From Arion vulgaris (lineage: Eukaryota; Mollusca; Gastropoda; Stylommatophora; Arionidae), in contig CM036755.1 in the NCBI GenBank assembly GCA_020796225.1, positions 16,989,317 to 17,053,316 on the forward strand: a DNA stretch of 64,000 bases. Direction: 5' to 3'. Positions 1 to 12,666 of the stretch are shown piece by piece. A program made the position numbers and the translations under genes. Position 1 is the first letter of the stretch, and each line of letters starts with the position of its first letter. A model generated the notes under the pieces. It had not been told where the DNA came from. It did no database searches and saw only the letters and a program-made list of their open reading frames with translations.

Positions 1-3000
1 TGAACACTTTCATGACATGCCTGAATTCTTCAATACTTGAACACTTTCATGACATGCCTGAATTCTTCAATATACTTGAACACTTTCATGACATGCCTGA
101 ATTCTTCAATACTTGAACACTTTCATGACATACCTGAATTCTTCAATACTTGAACACTTTCATGACATGCCTGAATTCTTCAATACTTGAACACTTTCAT
201 GACATGCCTGAATTCTTCAATACTTGAACACTTTCATGACATACCTGAATTCTTCAATACTTGAACACTTTCATGACATGCCTGAATTCTTCAATATACT
301 TGAACACTTTCATGACATGCCTGAATTCTTCAATACTTGAACACTTTCATGACATGCCTGAATTCTTCAATACTTGAACACTTTCATGACATGCCTGAAT
401 TCTTCAATACTTGAACACTTTCATGACATGCCTGAATTATTCAATACTTGAACACTTTCATGACATGCCTGAATTCTTCAATACTTGAACACTTTCATGA
501 CATACCTGAATTCTTCAATACTTGAACACTTTCATGACATGCCTGAATTCTTCAATACTTGAACACTTTCATGACATGCCTGAATTCTTCAATATACTTG
601 AACACTTTCATGACATGCCTGAATTCTTCAATATACTTGAACACTTTCATGACATGCCTGAATTCTTCAATACTTGAACACTTTCATGACATGCCTGAAT
701 TCTTCAATATACTTGAACACTTTCATGACATGCCTGAATTCTTCAATACTTGAACACTTTCATGACATGCCTGAATTCTTCAATATACTTGAACACTTTC
801 ATGACATGCCTGAATTCTTCAATATACTTGAACACTTTCATGACACGCCTGAATTCTTCAATATACTTGAACACTTTCATGACATGCCTGAATTCTTCAA
901 TATACTTGAACACTTTCATGACATGCCTGAATTCTTCAATACTTGAACACTTTCATGACATACCTGAATTCTTCAATACTTGAACACTTTCATGACATGC
1001 CTGAATTCTTCAATATACTTGAACACTTTCATGACATGCCTGAATTCTTCAATATACTTGAACACTTTCATGACATGCCTGAATTCTTCAATATACTTGA
1101 ACACTTTCATGACATGCCTGAATTCTTCAATATACTTGAACACTTTCATGACATGCCTGAATTCTTCAATATACTTGAACACTTTCATGACATGCCTGAA
1201 TTCTTCAATACTTGAACACTTTCATGACATACCTGAATTCTACAATACTTGAACACTTTCATGACATACCTGAATTCTTCAATACTTGAACACTTTCATG
1301 ACATGCCTGAATTTTTCAATATACTTGAACACTTTCATGACATGCCTGAATTCTTCAATATACTTGAACACTTTCATGACATGCCTGAATTCTTCAATAT
1401 ACTTGAACACTTTCATGACATGCCTGAATTCTTCAATATACTTGAACACTTTCATGACATGCCTGAATTCTTCAATATACTTGAACACTTTCATGACATG
1501 CCTGAATTCTTCAATACTTGAACACTTTCATGACATACCTGAATTATTCAATACTTGAACACTTTCATGACATACCTGAATTCTTCAATACTTGAACACT
1601 TTCATGACATACCTGAATTCTTCAATACTTGAACACTTTCATGACATGCCTGAATTCTTCAATACTTGAACACTTTCATGACATGCCTGAATTCTTCAAT
1701 ACTTGAACACTTTCATGACATACCTGAATTCTTCAATATACTTGAACACTTTCATGACATGCCTGAATTCTTCAATACTTGAACACTTTCATGAAATGCC
1801 TGAATTCTTCAATACTTGAACACTTTCATGACATGCCTGAATTCTTCAATATACTTGAACACTTTCATGACATACCTGAATTCTTCAATATACTTGAACA
1901 CTTTCATGACATACCTGAATTCTTCAATACTTGAACACTTTCATGACATGCCTGAATCCTTCAATACTTGAACACTTTCATGACATGCCTGAATTCTTCA
2001 ATACTTGAACACTTTCATGACATACCTGAATTCTTCAATACTTGAACACTTTCATGACATGCCTGAATTCTTCAATACTTGAACACTTTCATGACATACC
2101 TGAATTCTTCAATACTTGAACACTTTCATGACATGCCTGAATTCTTCAATACTTGAACACTTTCATGACATACCTGAATTCTTCAATATACTTGATCACT
2201 TTCATGACATGCCTGAATTCTTCAATACTTGAACACTTTCATGACATGCCTGAATTCTTCAATACTTGAACACTTTCATGACATGCCTGAATTCTTCAAT
2301 ATACTTGAACACTTTCATGACATGCCTGAATTCTTCAATACTTGAACACTTTCATGACATACCTGAATTCTTCAATACTTGAACACTTTCATGACATACC
2401 TGAATTCTTCAATACTTGAACACTTTCATGACATGCCTGAATTCTTCAATACTTGAACACTTTCATGACATGCCTGAATTCTTCAATATACTTGAACACT
2501 TTCATGACATGCCTGAATTCTTCAATACTTGAACACTTTCATGACATACCTGAATTCTTCAATACTTGAACACTTTCATGACATACCTGAATTCTTCAAT
2601 ACTTGAACACTTTCATGACATGCCTGAATTCTTCAATACTTGAACACTTTCATGACATACCTGAATTCTTCAATACTTGAACACTTTCATGACATACCTG
2701 AATTCTTCAATACTTGAACACTTTCATGACATGCCTGAATTCTTCAATACTTGAACACTTTCATGACATGCCTGAATTCTTCAATACTTGAACACTTTCA
2801 TGACATACCTGAATTCTTCAATACTTGAACACTTTCGACATGACTCATACTGAATAGATTAATCTTCAATACTTGAACACTTTCATGACATGCCTGAATT
2901 CTTCAATACTTGAACACTTTCATGACATGCCTGAATTCTTCAATACTTGAACACTTTCATGACATACCTGAATTCTTCAATACTTGAACACTTTCATGAC

Positions 3001-6000
3001 ATGCCTGAATTCTTCAATACTTGAACACTTTCATGACATGCCTGAATTCTTCAATACTTGAACACTTTCATGACATGCCTGAATTCTTCAATACTTGAAC
3101 ACTTTCATGACATGCCTGAATTCTTCAATAGCTTGAACACTTTCATGACATGCCTGAATTCTTCAATACTTGAACACTTTCATGACATGCCTGAATTCTT
3201 CAATACTTGAACACTTTCATGACATGCCTGAATTCTTCAATACTTGAACACTTTCATGACATGCCTGAATTCTTCAATACTTGAACACTTTCATGACATG
3301 CCTGAATTCTTCAATACTTGAACACTTTCATGACATGCCTGAATTCTTCAATATACTTGAACACTTTCATGACATGCCTGAATTCTTCAATACTTGAACA
3401 CTTTCATGACATACCTGAATTCTTCAATACTTGAACACTTTCATGACATACCTGAATTCTTCAATACTTGAACACTTTCATGACATGCCTGAATTCTTCA
3501 ATACTTGAACACTTTCATGACATGCCTGAATTCTTCAATACTTGAACACTTTCATGACATCCCTGAATTCTTCAATACTTGAACACTTTCATGACATGCC
3601 TGAATTCTTCAATACTTGAACACTTTCATGACATGCCTGAATTCTTCAATACTTGAACACTTTCATGACATCCCTGAATTCTTCAATACTTGAACACTTT
3701 CATGACATGCCTGAATCCTTCAATACTTGAACACTTTCATGACATGCCTGAATTCTTCAATACTTGAACACTTTCATGACATGCCTGAATTCTTCAATAC
3801 TTGAACACTTTCATGACATGCCTGAATTCTTCAATACTTGAACACTTTCATGACATGCCTGAATTCTTCAATACTTGAACACTTTCATGACATGCCTGAA
3901 TTCTTCAATACTTGAACACTTTCATGACATGCCTGAATTCTTCAATACTTGAACACTTTCATGACATACCTGAATTCTTCAATATACTTGAACACTTTCA
4001 TGACATGCCTGAATTCTTCAATACTTGAACACTTTCATGACATGCCTGAATTCTTCAATACTTGAACACTTTCATGACATGCCTGAATTCTTCAATACTT
4101 GAACACTTTCATGACATACCTGAATTCTTCAATACTTGAACACTTTCATGACATACCTGAATTCTTCAATACTTGAACACTTTCATGACATGCCTGAATC
4201 CTTCAATACTTGAACACTTTCATGACATGCCTGAATTCTTCAATACTTGAACACTTTCATGACATGCCTGAATTCTTCAATACTTGAACACTTTCATGAC
4301 ATGCCTGAATTCTTCAATACTTGAACACTTTCATGACATGCCTGAATTCTTCAATACTTGAACACTTTCATGACATGCCTGAATTCTTCAATACTTGAAC
4401 ACTTTCATGACATACCTGAATTCTTCAATATACTTGATCACTTTCATGACATGCCTGAATTCTTCAATACTTGAACACTTTCATGACATGCCTGAATTCT
4501 TCAATACTTGAACACTTTCATGACATGCCTGAATTCTTCAATATACTTGAACACTTTCATGAACAGATAGCCTGAATTCTTCAATACTTGAACACTTTCA
4601 TGACATACCTGAATTCTTCAATACTTGAACACTTTCATGACATACCTGAATTCTTCAATACTTGAACACTTTCATGACATGCCTGAATTCTTCAATACTT
4701 GAACACTTTCATGACATACCTGAATTCTTCAATACTTGAACACTTTCATGACATGCCTGAATTCTTCAATATTTGAACACTTTCATGACATGCCTGAATT
4801 CTTCAATACTTGAACACTTTCATGACATACCTGAATTCTTCAATACTTGAACACTTTCATGACATACCTGAATTCTTCAATACTTGAACACTTTCATGAC
4901 ATGCCTGAATTCTTCAATACTTGAACACTTTCATGACATACCTGAATTCTTCAATACTTGAACACTTTCATGACATACCTGAATTCTTCAATACTTGAAC
5001 ACTTTCATGACATGCCTGAATTCTTCAATACTTGAACACTTTCATGACATGCCTGAATTCTTCAATACTTGAACACTTTCATGACATGCCTGAATTCTTC
5101 AATACTTGAACACTTTCATGACATGCCTGAATTCTTCACTACTTGAACACTTTCATGACATGCCTGAATTCTTCAATACTTGAACACTTTCATGACATGC
5201 CTGAATTCTTCAATACTTGAACACTTTCATGACATACCTGAATTCTTCAATACTTGAACACTTTCATGACATGCCTGAATTCTTCAATACTTGAACACTT
5301 TCATGACATGCCTGAATTCTTCAATACTTGAACACTTTCATGACATGCCTGAATTCTTCAATACTTGAACACTTTCATGACATGCCTGAATTCTTCAATA
5401 CTTGAACACTTTCATGACATGCCTGAATTTTCTACTTGAACACAAAATCTGAATCTTCATACTGAACACTTTCATGACATGCCTGAATTCTTCAATACTT
5501 GAACACTTTCATGACATGCCTGAATTCTTCAATACTTGAACACTTTCATGACATGCCTGAATTCTTCAATACTTGAACACTTTCATGACATCCCTGAATT
5601 CTTCAATACTTGAACACTTTCATGACATACCTGAATTCTTCAATACTTGAACACTTTCATGACATGCCTGAATTCTTCAATACTTGAACACTTTCATGAC
5701 ATGCCTGAATTCTTCAATACTTGAACACTTTCATGACATACCTGAATTCTTCAATACTTGAACACTTTCATGACATGCCTGAATTCTTCAATACTTGAAC
5801 ACTTTCATGACATGCGACTCAATTAACTTCATGCAACTTCACTTGAACACTTTCATGACATCCTGAATTCTTCAATACTTGAACACTTTCATGACATGCC
5901 TGAATCCTTCAATACTTGAACACTTTCATGACATGCCTGAATTCTTCAATACTTGAACACTTTCATGACATGCCTGAATCCTTCAATACTTGAACACTTT

Positions 6001-7650
6001 CATGACATGCCTGAATTCTTCAATACTTGAACACTTTCATGACATGCCTGAATTCTTCAATACTTGAACACTTTCATGACATCCCTGAATTCTTCAATAC
6101 TTGAACACTTTCATGACATACCTGAATTCTTCAATATACTTGAACACTTTCATGACATGCCTGAATTCTTCAATACTTGAACACTTTCATGACATGCCTG
6201 AATTCTTCAATACTTGAACACTTTCATGACATGCCTGAATTCTTCAATATTTGAACACTTTCATGACATACCTGAATTCTTCAATACTTGAACACTTTCA
6301 TGACATACCTGAATTCTTCAATACTTGAACACTTTCATGACATGCCTGAATCCTTCAATACTTGAACACTTTCATGACATGCCTGAATTCTTCAATACTT
6401 GAACACTTTCATGACATACCTGAATTCTTCAATATTTGAACACTTTCATGACATGCCTGAATTCTTCAATACTTGAACACTTTCATGACATACCTGAATT
6501 CTTCAATACTTGAACACTTTCATGACATGCCTGAATCCTTCAATACTTGAACACTTTCATGACATACCTGAATTCTTCAATACTTGAACACTTTCATGAC
6601 ATCCTGAATTCTTCAATACTTGAACACTTTCATGACATGCCTGAATTCTTCAATACTTGAACACTTTCATGACATACCTGAATTCTTCAATACTTGAACA
6701 CTTTCATGACATGCCTGAATTCTTCAATACTTGAACACTTTCATGACATACCTGAATTCTTCAATACTTGAACACTTTCATGACATGCCTGAATTCTTCA
6801 ATATACTTGAACACTTTCATGACATGCCTGAATTCTTCAATACTTGAACACTTTCATGACATACCTGAATTCTTCAATACTTGAACACTTTCATGACATA
6901 CCTGAATTCTTCAATACTTGAACACTTTCATGACATGCCTGAATTCTTCAATACTTGAACACTTTCATGACATGCCTGAATTCTTCAATACTTGAACACT
7001 TTCATGACATACCTGAATTCTTCAATACTTGAACACTTTCATGACATGCCTGAATTCTTCAATACTTGAACACTTTCATGACATGCCTGAATTCTTCAAT
7101 ACTTGAACACTTTCATGACATGCCTGAATTCTTCAATACTTGAACACTTTCATGACATGCCTGAATTCTTCAATACTTGAACACTTTCATGACATGCCTG
7201 AATTCTTCAATACTTGAACACTTTCATGACATGCCTGAATTCTTCAATACTTGAACACTTTCATGACATGCCTGAATTCTTCAATACTTGAACACTTTCA
7301 TGACATGCCTGAATTCTTCAATACTTGAACACTTTCATGACATACCTGAATTCTTCAATACTTGAACACTTTCATGACATGCCTGAATTCTTCAATACTT
7401 GAACACTTTCATGACATGCCTGAATTCTTCAATACTTGAACACTTTCATGACATGCCTAAATTCTTCAATACTTGAACACTTTCATGACATGCCTGAATT
7501 CTTCAATACTTGAACACTTTCATGACATGCCTGAATTCTTCAATACTTGAACACTTTCATGACATGCCTGAATTCTTCAATACTTGAACACTTTCATGAC
7601 ATGCCTGAATTCTTCAATACTTGAACACTTTCATGACATGCCTGAATTCC
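1..7650. repeat. Giant 37/39-bp minisatellite (about 204 copies)
   Basis: The whole stretch is a head-to-tail array that continues past the left edge. The unit is 37 bp, or 39 bp when the linker reads atatac instead of atac. A second polymorphism is gacatGcc, gacatAcc or, rarely, gacatCcc. Each unit holds an EcoRI site (GAATTC), the palindrome TCATGA, and the short inverted repeat TTCAA-tac-TTGAA. Because 39 is divisible by 3, runs of 39-bp units stay open on both strands (13-residue repeats), but these frames are not genes. A few units are scrambled (about 2837-2870, 5427-5465, 5812-5850). No flanking element reveals its origin. Confidence 0.97.
943..1554. repeat. Higher-order repeat, 306 bp x 2, inside the 37/39-bp array
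   Basis: 943-1248 and 1249-1554 have the same order of unit lengths: one 37-bp unit, five 39-bp units, two 37-bp units. They differ only by scattered substitutions (for example near 1240, 1310 and 1546). This is a block duplication of eight units. Confidence 0.85.
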
Positions 7651-7674
7651 TACATCTTTGTACATACGGAGTTA

Positions 7675-7850
7675 TTGTGCATATGTAGTTGTTGTGCATA
7701 AGGAGTTCTGCATAAGGAGTTATGCATTAGAAGTTCTGCATAAAGAGTTGTGCATAAGAAGTTCTGCATAAGGAGTTCTGCATAAGAAGTTCTGCATAAG
7801 GAGTTGTGCATAAGAAGTTCTGCATAAGTAGTTGTGCATAAGTAGTTATG
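7675..7850. repeat. 14-bp tandem repeat (about 12 copies)
   Basis: Degenerate units of the form tgcataaggagttc follow one another directly. Variation falls at the g/a/t after the aa run and at the last base. It starts just after the 37-bp array ends. Confidence 0.85.
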
Positions 7851-7931
7851 GCGGATAATACATTAATAAAGGGGACATTTTGGAATGGATTCATTCTTAG
7901 CACAAGATAAAGAAACTCACTGTGTTTACCA

Positions 7932-8490
7932 GTCAAATCAGATGTTTCATCTGCTACCATATGACAGTAGACGGTACCATCTGCAACTGTTAAACCCACT
8001 GTCAGATCAGATGTTTCATCTGCTACCATATGACAGTAGACAGTACCATCTGCAACTGTTAAACCCACTGTCAAATCAGATGTTTCATCTGCTACCATAT
8101 GACAGTAGACGGTACCATCTGCAACTGTTAAACCCACTGTCAAATCAGATGTTTCATCTGCTACCATATGACAGTAGACGGTACCATCTGCAACTGTTAA
8201 ACTCACTGTCAGATCAGATGTTTCATCTGCTACCATATGACAGTAGACGGTACCATCTGCAACTGTTAAACCCACTGTCAAATCAGATGTTTCATCTGCT
8301 ACCATATGACAGTAGACGGTACCATCTGCAACTGTTAAACCCACTGTCAGATCAGATGTTTCATCTGCTACCATATGACAGTAGACGGTACCATCTGCAA
8401 CTGTTAAACCCACTGTCAGATCAGATATTTCATATGCTACCATATAACAGTAGACGGTACAATCTGCAACTGGTAAACGCACTGTCCTGT
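7932..8490. repeat. 69-bp minisatellite (8 copies), open on both strands
   Basis: Copies start near 7941, 8010, 8079, 8148, 8217, 8286, 8355 and 8424. Each has a KpnI site (GGTACC) and an NdeI-type CATATG. The unit is 23 codons, so frames stay open on the + strand (7885-8511) and the - strand (8482-7727). Double-strand openness and the lack of any recognised domain argue that it is non-coding. The last copy is the most diverged. Confidence 0.9.
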
Positions 8491-9234
8491 GGAGGGGCTC
8501 AGGAGAGCTAAAGGCTAGGAAGTAAACCCTGATATAAAATCCCCATTGCCTTGTGGGTCAGCACGGTTATGCAGAAGCCTAGAGGAGTAAACCTTGACCA
8601 CAAATCCGGAGGGGGGAACCTAAGGTAGTTGATAGTTATGTGTGTATTATATTCCCTCTTCTGGCATCTCCTGCAAACCCTGCTTGATTCCAAACGTATG
8701 AACTTTGTCTTTCATTTGGATGAAACAGTAGGGTAGAGGGGAGGTTTGTGAAAAATGGCAAGGCACATTCCTCATATCAGCTGCCCAGTCTAGACATAAC
8801 ACTTGCTAATTAACCGTCTGTAAAGATGAAAAAAGACCATAGACACTTAAATACTATCACCTGATTCACCTATTTGTGAGTATTTGACTAACAATCGATT
8901 TGTAATCATGTGATTACTGTGTGTTGTTGTTGTTGTTGTCCAATTGATTACTTCTGTTAATTTCTCTACCAGGTCGAAGGATTGCTGAAATTCAAATATA
9001 CTTGTCCACAATTAAGGTCAGTTGATTTATCATGACTACTTTCTCTATACAATAATTGACAGCTTAGAGATGCATATTGTTTCTGTAGAAAGTCTTCATT
9101 GAGTAGTTCGTTAAGTATAACTTTACATGGTAAAGCATTCATTTATTCTAATCATCATCATCATCATGTAGTTTGCCGGTTGGCGTTTCAGATCATGGAT
9201 GTCTATAATAGTCTGTCCTGAGTACTAACTATCA
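8491..9234. other. No gene seen
   Basis: Unique-looking AT-rich sequence with short simple repeats, (GTT)n near 8925 and (ATC)n near 9155. I recognise no conserved protein frame, RNA gene or transposon end. Confidence 0.6.
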
Positions 9235-9385
9235 GTGTGTTGGCCTGCACATATCACATAAATCAGATGTGTTGGCCTACTTGTAGGCGCATAACTGGCA
9301 CAACGCACAATCGCTCGTAGACTCCCGACCACATACAAATCACAAAAAGTTTGTTTAACAAGTGTTCGATATGGAACGCTCGAAG
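9235..9385 (+). mobile_element. SINE-A fragment, 3' part
   Basis: It shares the core cctacttgtaggcgcataac, then a cacataca...aacaagtg...atatgga block and a GAA-rich tail, with copies at 36463, 46204 and (reverse) 35216 and 50340. It lacks the 5' half seen at 36463. Its 3' tail abuts the 32-bp array. Confidence 0.75.
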
Positions 9386-9398
9386 AGGAATACCAACA

Positions 9399-9948
9399 TT
9401 TTATACGTTTAAGTAATTAGACAGAGACGATTTTATACGTTTAAGTAATTAGACAGAGACGATTTTATACGTTTAAGTAATTAGACAGAGACGATTTTAT
9501 ACGTTTAAGTAATTAGACAGAGACGATTTTATACGTTTAAGTAATTAGACAGATACGATTTTATACGTTTAAGTAATTAGACAGATACGATTTTATACGT
9601 TTAAGTAATTAGACAGATACGATTTTATACGTTTAAGTAATTAGACAGAGACGATTTTATACGTTTAAGTAATTAGACAGAGACGATTTTATACGTTTAA
9701 GTAATTAGACAGAGACGATTTTATACGTTTAAGTAATTAGACAGATACGATTTTATACGTTTAAGTAATTAGACAGATACGATTTTATACGTTTAAGTAA
9801 TTAGACAGAGACGATTTTATACGTTTAAGTAATTAGACAGATACAATTTTATACGTTTAAGTAATTAGACAGATACGATTTTATACGTTTAAGTAATTAG
9901 ACAGATACGATTTTATACGTTTAAGTAATTAGAGAGATACGATTTTAT
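9399..9948. repeat. 32-bp minisatellite (17 copies)
   Basis: The register is exact: ttttatacg recurs every 32 bp from 9399 to 9943. Units differ mainly at gacagaGac versus gacagaTac. The homogeneity implies recent expansion. Confidence 0.95.
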
Positions 9949-9969
9949 CTATCTCAGGCCGGCCGTGTC

Positions 9970-10745
9970 TTATAAACAAAAAATGGATAAATGTCGACCA
10001 AACTGAAATCCTTGTGTGGTCACATACAGGATTTTCATCTATTAAGAAAAAATGCGAACAAAATAATCTATCACTGATTAACGTGGAGGTGAAGGCCCTC
10101 TTGAATGACATCATCAATGATACAGATGTGGTTATTTACACAGATGGTTAAGTCATTCGCCAACAACGCTGTGCATGGGCTTTTTCAGCACGCTCAGGAG
10201 GAAAATAATAAGAGAGGCCAGTGGGGCCTGCAGCAACTCAAGTAGTTTGACAATGGAGGTTCGGGCGGGTACGGAGGCGGTGAAATGGTTGACATCTCAA
10301 CTTCTCTCGTGTTTTCATACTCAGTGACTCCATGAGCATGATTCGTAAAGTCAATCAGGTATGGTGAGACGCAACTGGTGGAGGTACTGGTACAGACAAT
10401 GATCAGAGAAATCACCTTCATTTTTGTCCCTGGACACGCAGGGAGTTAGGGGTAATGAACGAGCTGATAGATTAGCCTTGGCAATATCAGAGGAGCTGCC
10501 ATGGATCGAAATGACATTCTTCACGCACTGAGAGAGTCTTTCCGAACAGAGAAGTTTCAGGGCTGTAATCACTCGCTGATCAGATTGAGAGAGATGTGTA
10601 TCAATATTGGTACAGCCCAAAAAGAATGACATACTAAATATGCAAGGAGATTGATTAATCAACACCGAACTGGCGTGTTGGGTAGCTGGACGCTGCTGGA
10701 TTTGCTGAGGCGGAGATCGGAGCACCTTGGACATGTCGGAGTGCT
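9970..10745 (+). pseudogene. Decayed RNase H domain of a non-LTR retrotransposon
   Basis: Reading the + strand in shifting frames gives ordered RNase H I motifs: DVVIYTDG followed by a stop where Ser is expected, CAWAFSARSGGK, MEVRAGTEAVKWLTSQ (catalytic Glu), ILSDSMSMIRKV (catalytic Asp), then VPGHAG and GNERADRLA (last catalytic Asp). Near the end LLRRRSEHL matches the C-terminus of the same element class at 50.9 kb. At least one in-frame stop and several frameshifts show it is dead. RNase H domains of this type lie downstream of the reverse transcriptase in some LINE clades (R1/jockey/LOA/I-like); the clade is not resolved here. Confidence 0.8.
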
Positions 10746-11249
10746 ATGATGATAGTCCTCATATAACTGATAACTGATAACCTAAGATTGATAAGGTCGT
10801 ATAGCTCTAATTCACTATTAACTTTAGATTTATGTTTTATCTTATTTAGTGTTTCGTGTACGTATATGTTTTCTTGATAAAGACCTAAGATCGAAACACC
10901 GAGAGTTGTATTTTTTCATATTTTATCATTTATTTTTCCTTGCTTATGTAGTACTGTCATGTACATGTCCTTGTCAGACTCGCCAGTTAATTTGGTATTA
11001 TTGCAGCCTCCCCACGATTTTCTCTAGATCTGATCTGGTCTAGTCTGATCACCTCAGATCTGTAGGTTTCCGTGCATCTCCGATTTAGAAATGCAATCTT
11101 TGCATCAGGTAAACCTCTAAAGTTGGAGAAAGCTAGCCTGTATGGCAAGGCTACCAATAAAACGGTAAGCAGTTTTTATGCAAAAATCAATCAGAAGCGC
11201 CACACCAGGCGCCATGACTACGCCTGAATTTATAGCGGGCGAACGAAGA
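10746..11249. other. No gene seen
   Basis: Probably 3' flank of the RNase H relic. Short frames are present, but none carries a recognisable motif. Confidence 0.5.
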
Positions 11250-11672
11250 AGAAGCTTCAGGTGAAACGTGAATGGAGGGTGATCTCTCTGCCCTCTGCAC
11301 TCTCTTTATCTCGATATTTATAACGTTTCCTATTGTTTTTCGTTGAGCCATCCCCCACTGCTGCTCGCCATGTCTGCCTGTCTCTGGACAACCGCTCCCT
11401 ATTGTTTCTCGTTGAGCCATCCCTCACTGCTGCTCGCCATGTCTGCTTGTCTCTGGCCAACCGCTCCTTATTGTTTCTCGTTGAGCCATCCCTCACTGCT
11501 GCTCGCCATGTCTGCTTGTCTCTGGCCAACCGCTCCCTATTGTTTCTCGTTGAGCCATCCCTCACTGCTGCTGCCATGTCTGCCTGTCTCTGGCCAACCG
11601 CTCCCTATTGTTTCTCGTTGAGCTATCCCTCACTGCTGCTCGCCATGTCTGCCTGTCTCTGGCCAACATCTC
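11250..11672 (-). pseudogene. LINE 3'-coding fragment expanded into a 69-bp array
   Basis: On the - strand each 69-bp unit encodes RDKQTWRAAVRDGSTRNN, which resembles the (A)QDRxxWRxLV end of many LINE ORF2 proteins. Five units start near 11332, 11401, 11470, 11539 and 11607; one is 68 bp. The unit is a multiple of 3, so the frame is kept on both strands. I infer amplification of a LINE tail. The similarity is short, so the LINE origin is moderate; the array itself is certain. Confidence 0.6.
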
Positions 11673-12304
11673 CAATTATCTTTGTCTATGTTGCATATAG
11701 TTAGATGTTCTTGCAGGTGTTATTGAAGCGTAGTAATAGGTGCCCATGCTGTCTAGTACTAGTTGCGAGCTGGCGATTTAGGATTTACTTTGGGATTCTT
11801 TCATCTCTCATACAGCACACGGGTTCCAACCATCTCAGACGTCGCTGACTCAGCAACGTGTACATGTTTACAATGCCCGCACTGTCCAGTTTTTCTATGT
11901 GGAGATGCGGTCCTGCCTTCGGATGTTGTATATTCACCTGAGACAGCGCATGTGGAAGGTGTTGAGGCTATGTTCTTGTCTGGCATATGTAGACATATTT
12001 ATTAGCTATTGAAACTATTCTGTCTGTTGTAGGAGGAATGAGTTCCATCTCACTCCTTTTATCCATCTCTCTCTCTCTCTCTCTCTCCTCTTTCTCATGT
12101 GCCCTATCTTAGCTTTCCACCATGTCCCATCAGAAAGCTCAGATCTTGGTCTTGTTAATCATTTCTGTTGTTGACTCTCTTCAATGCCAGTATGTACATC
12201 AGTGCAATCTGTAACGTGCACACAACAACATGAGTTGCAAACCTCTAACTAAGGGCTCAATCCATGCTTGATATATAACCATGCCATACAACATTTAGCC
12301 ATCT
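11673..12304. other. No gene seen
   Basis: A short + frame (11763-12005) has no recognisable domain. A CT microsatellite lies at 12066-12088. Confidence 0.5.
12066..12088. repeat. (CT)n microsatellite
   Basis: Uninterrupted CT dinucleotides, about 11 repeats. Confidence 0.9.
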
Positions 12305-12663
12305 CTGTTGCATAGAGGTTACGTGCTCGCCTCCCGTTCCAAAGTTACTTGGTTCGCTCCCTCGTGGAGCCATCGTGATATTTCTCCAGAGATCCCTGAG
12401 CTCACTATAGGTGTGATCGAGTTCCTAGTCCTATGGAAGACGGACGATAAAATGTAGGTCACATGTTCAAGTTGAGCACGTAACAGAACCACTGGCGGTT
12501 CAAAATCGAAAAGAACAATCTTCAAAGTCTCTGCCCAGGCAAACCTGAGAATAAAAAATTCATACAAAATATTTTCAACAACTTCTAAATTACATCAGTG
12601 ACCCTTGCAACTTCTAAATTACATCAGTGACCCTTGCAACTTCTAAATTACATCAGTGACCCT
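12305..12663 (+). mobile_element. SINE-B, 5' portion with tRNA-like head
   Basis: It starts with a Pol III-like head: an A-box-like catagaggttacgtgctcg and a B-box ggttcgctccc, about 35 bp apart. It continues with the SINE-B body (ctccagagatccctgag, then a ggacgataaaatgtaggtc block, then ggcggttcaaaatcgaaaag) seen again at 38265 (+), 37250 (-) and 48916 (-). The element enters the 66-bp array at about 12667, and its 3' tail reappears at 23651. So 12305-23690 is one SINE copy with a very large internal expansion. Confidence 0.85.
12579..12663. repeat. 29-bp tandem repeat (3 copies) within SINE-B
   Basis: The segment starting caacttctaaatt recurs at 12579, 12608 and 12637. It sits immediately upstream of the 66-bp expansion. 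Confidence 0.9.
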
Positions 12664-12666
12664 TGC

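Noticed and set aside
559..1558. Open frames of 60-90 codons on both strands in the first array
   Set aside because: They are runs of 39-bp units (13 codons) that rely on non-ATG starts; pure repeat translation.
1..7650. Heat-shock-element-like GAA/TTC blocks in the 37-bp unit
   Set aside because: Spacing (GAATTC with 0, others with 3-4 bases) does not give the alternating nGAAnnTTCn pattern, so a regulatory role is not supported.
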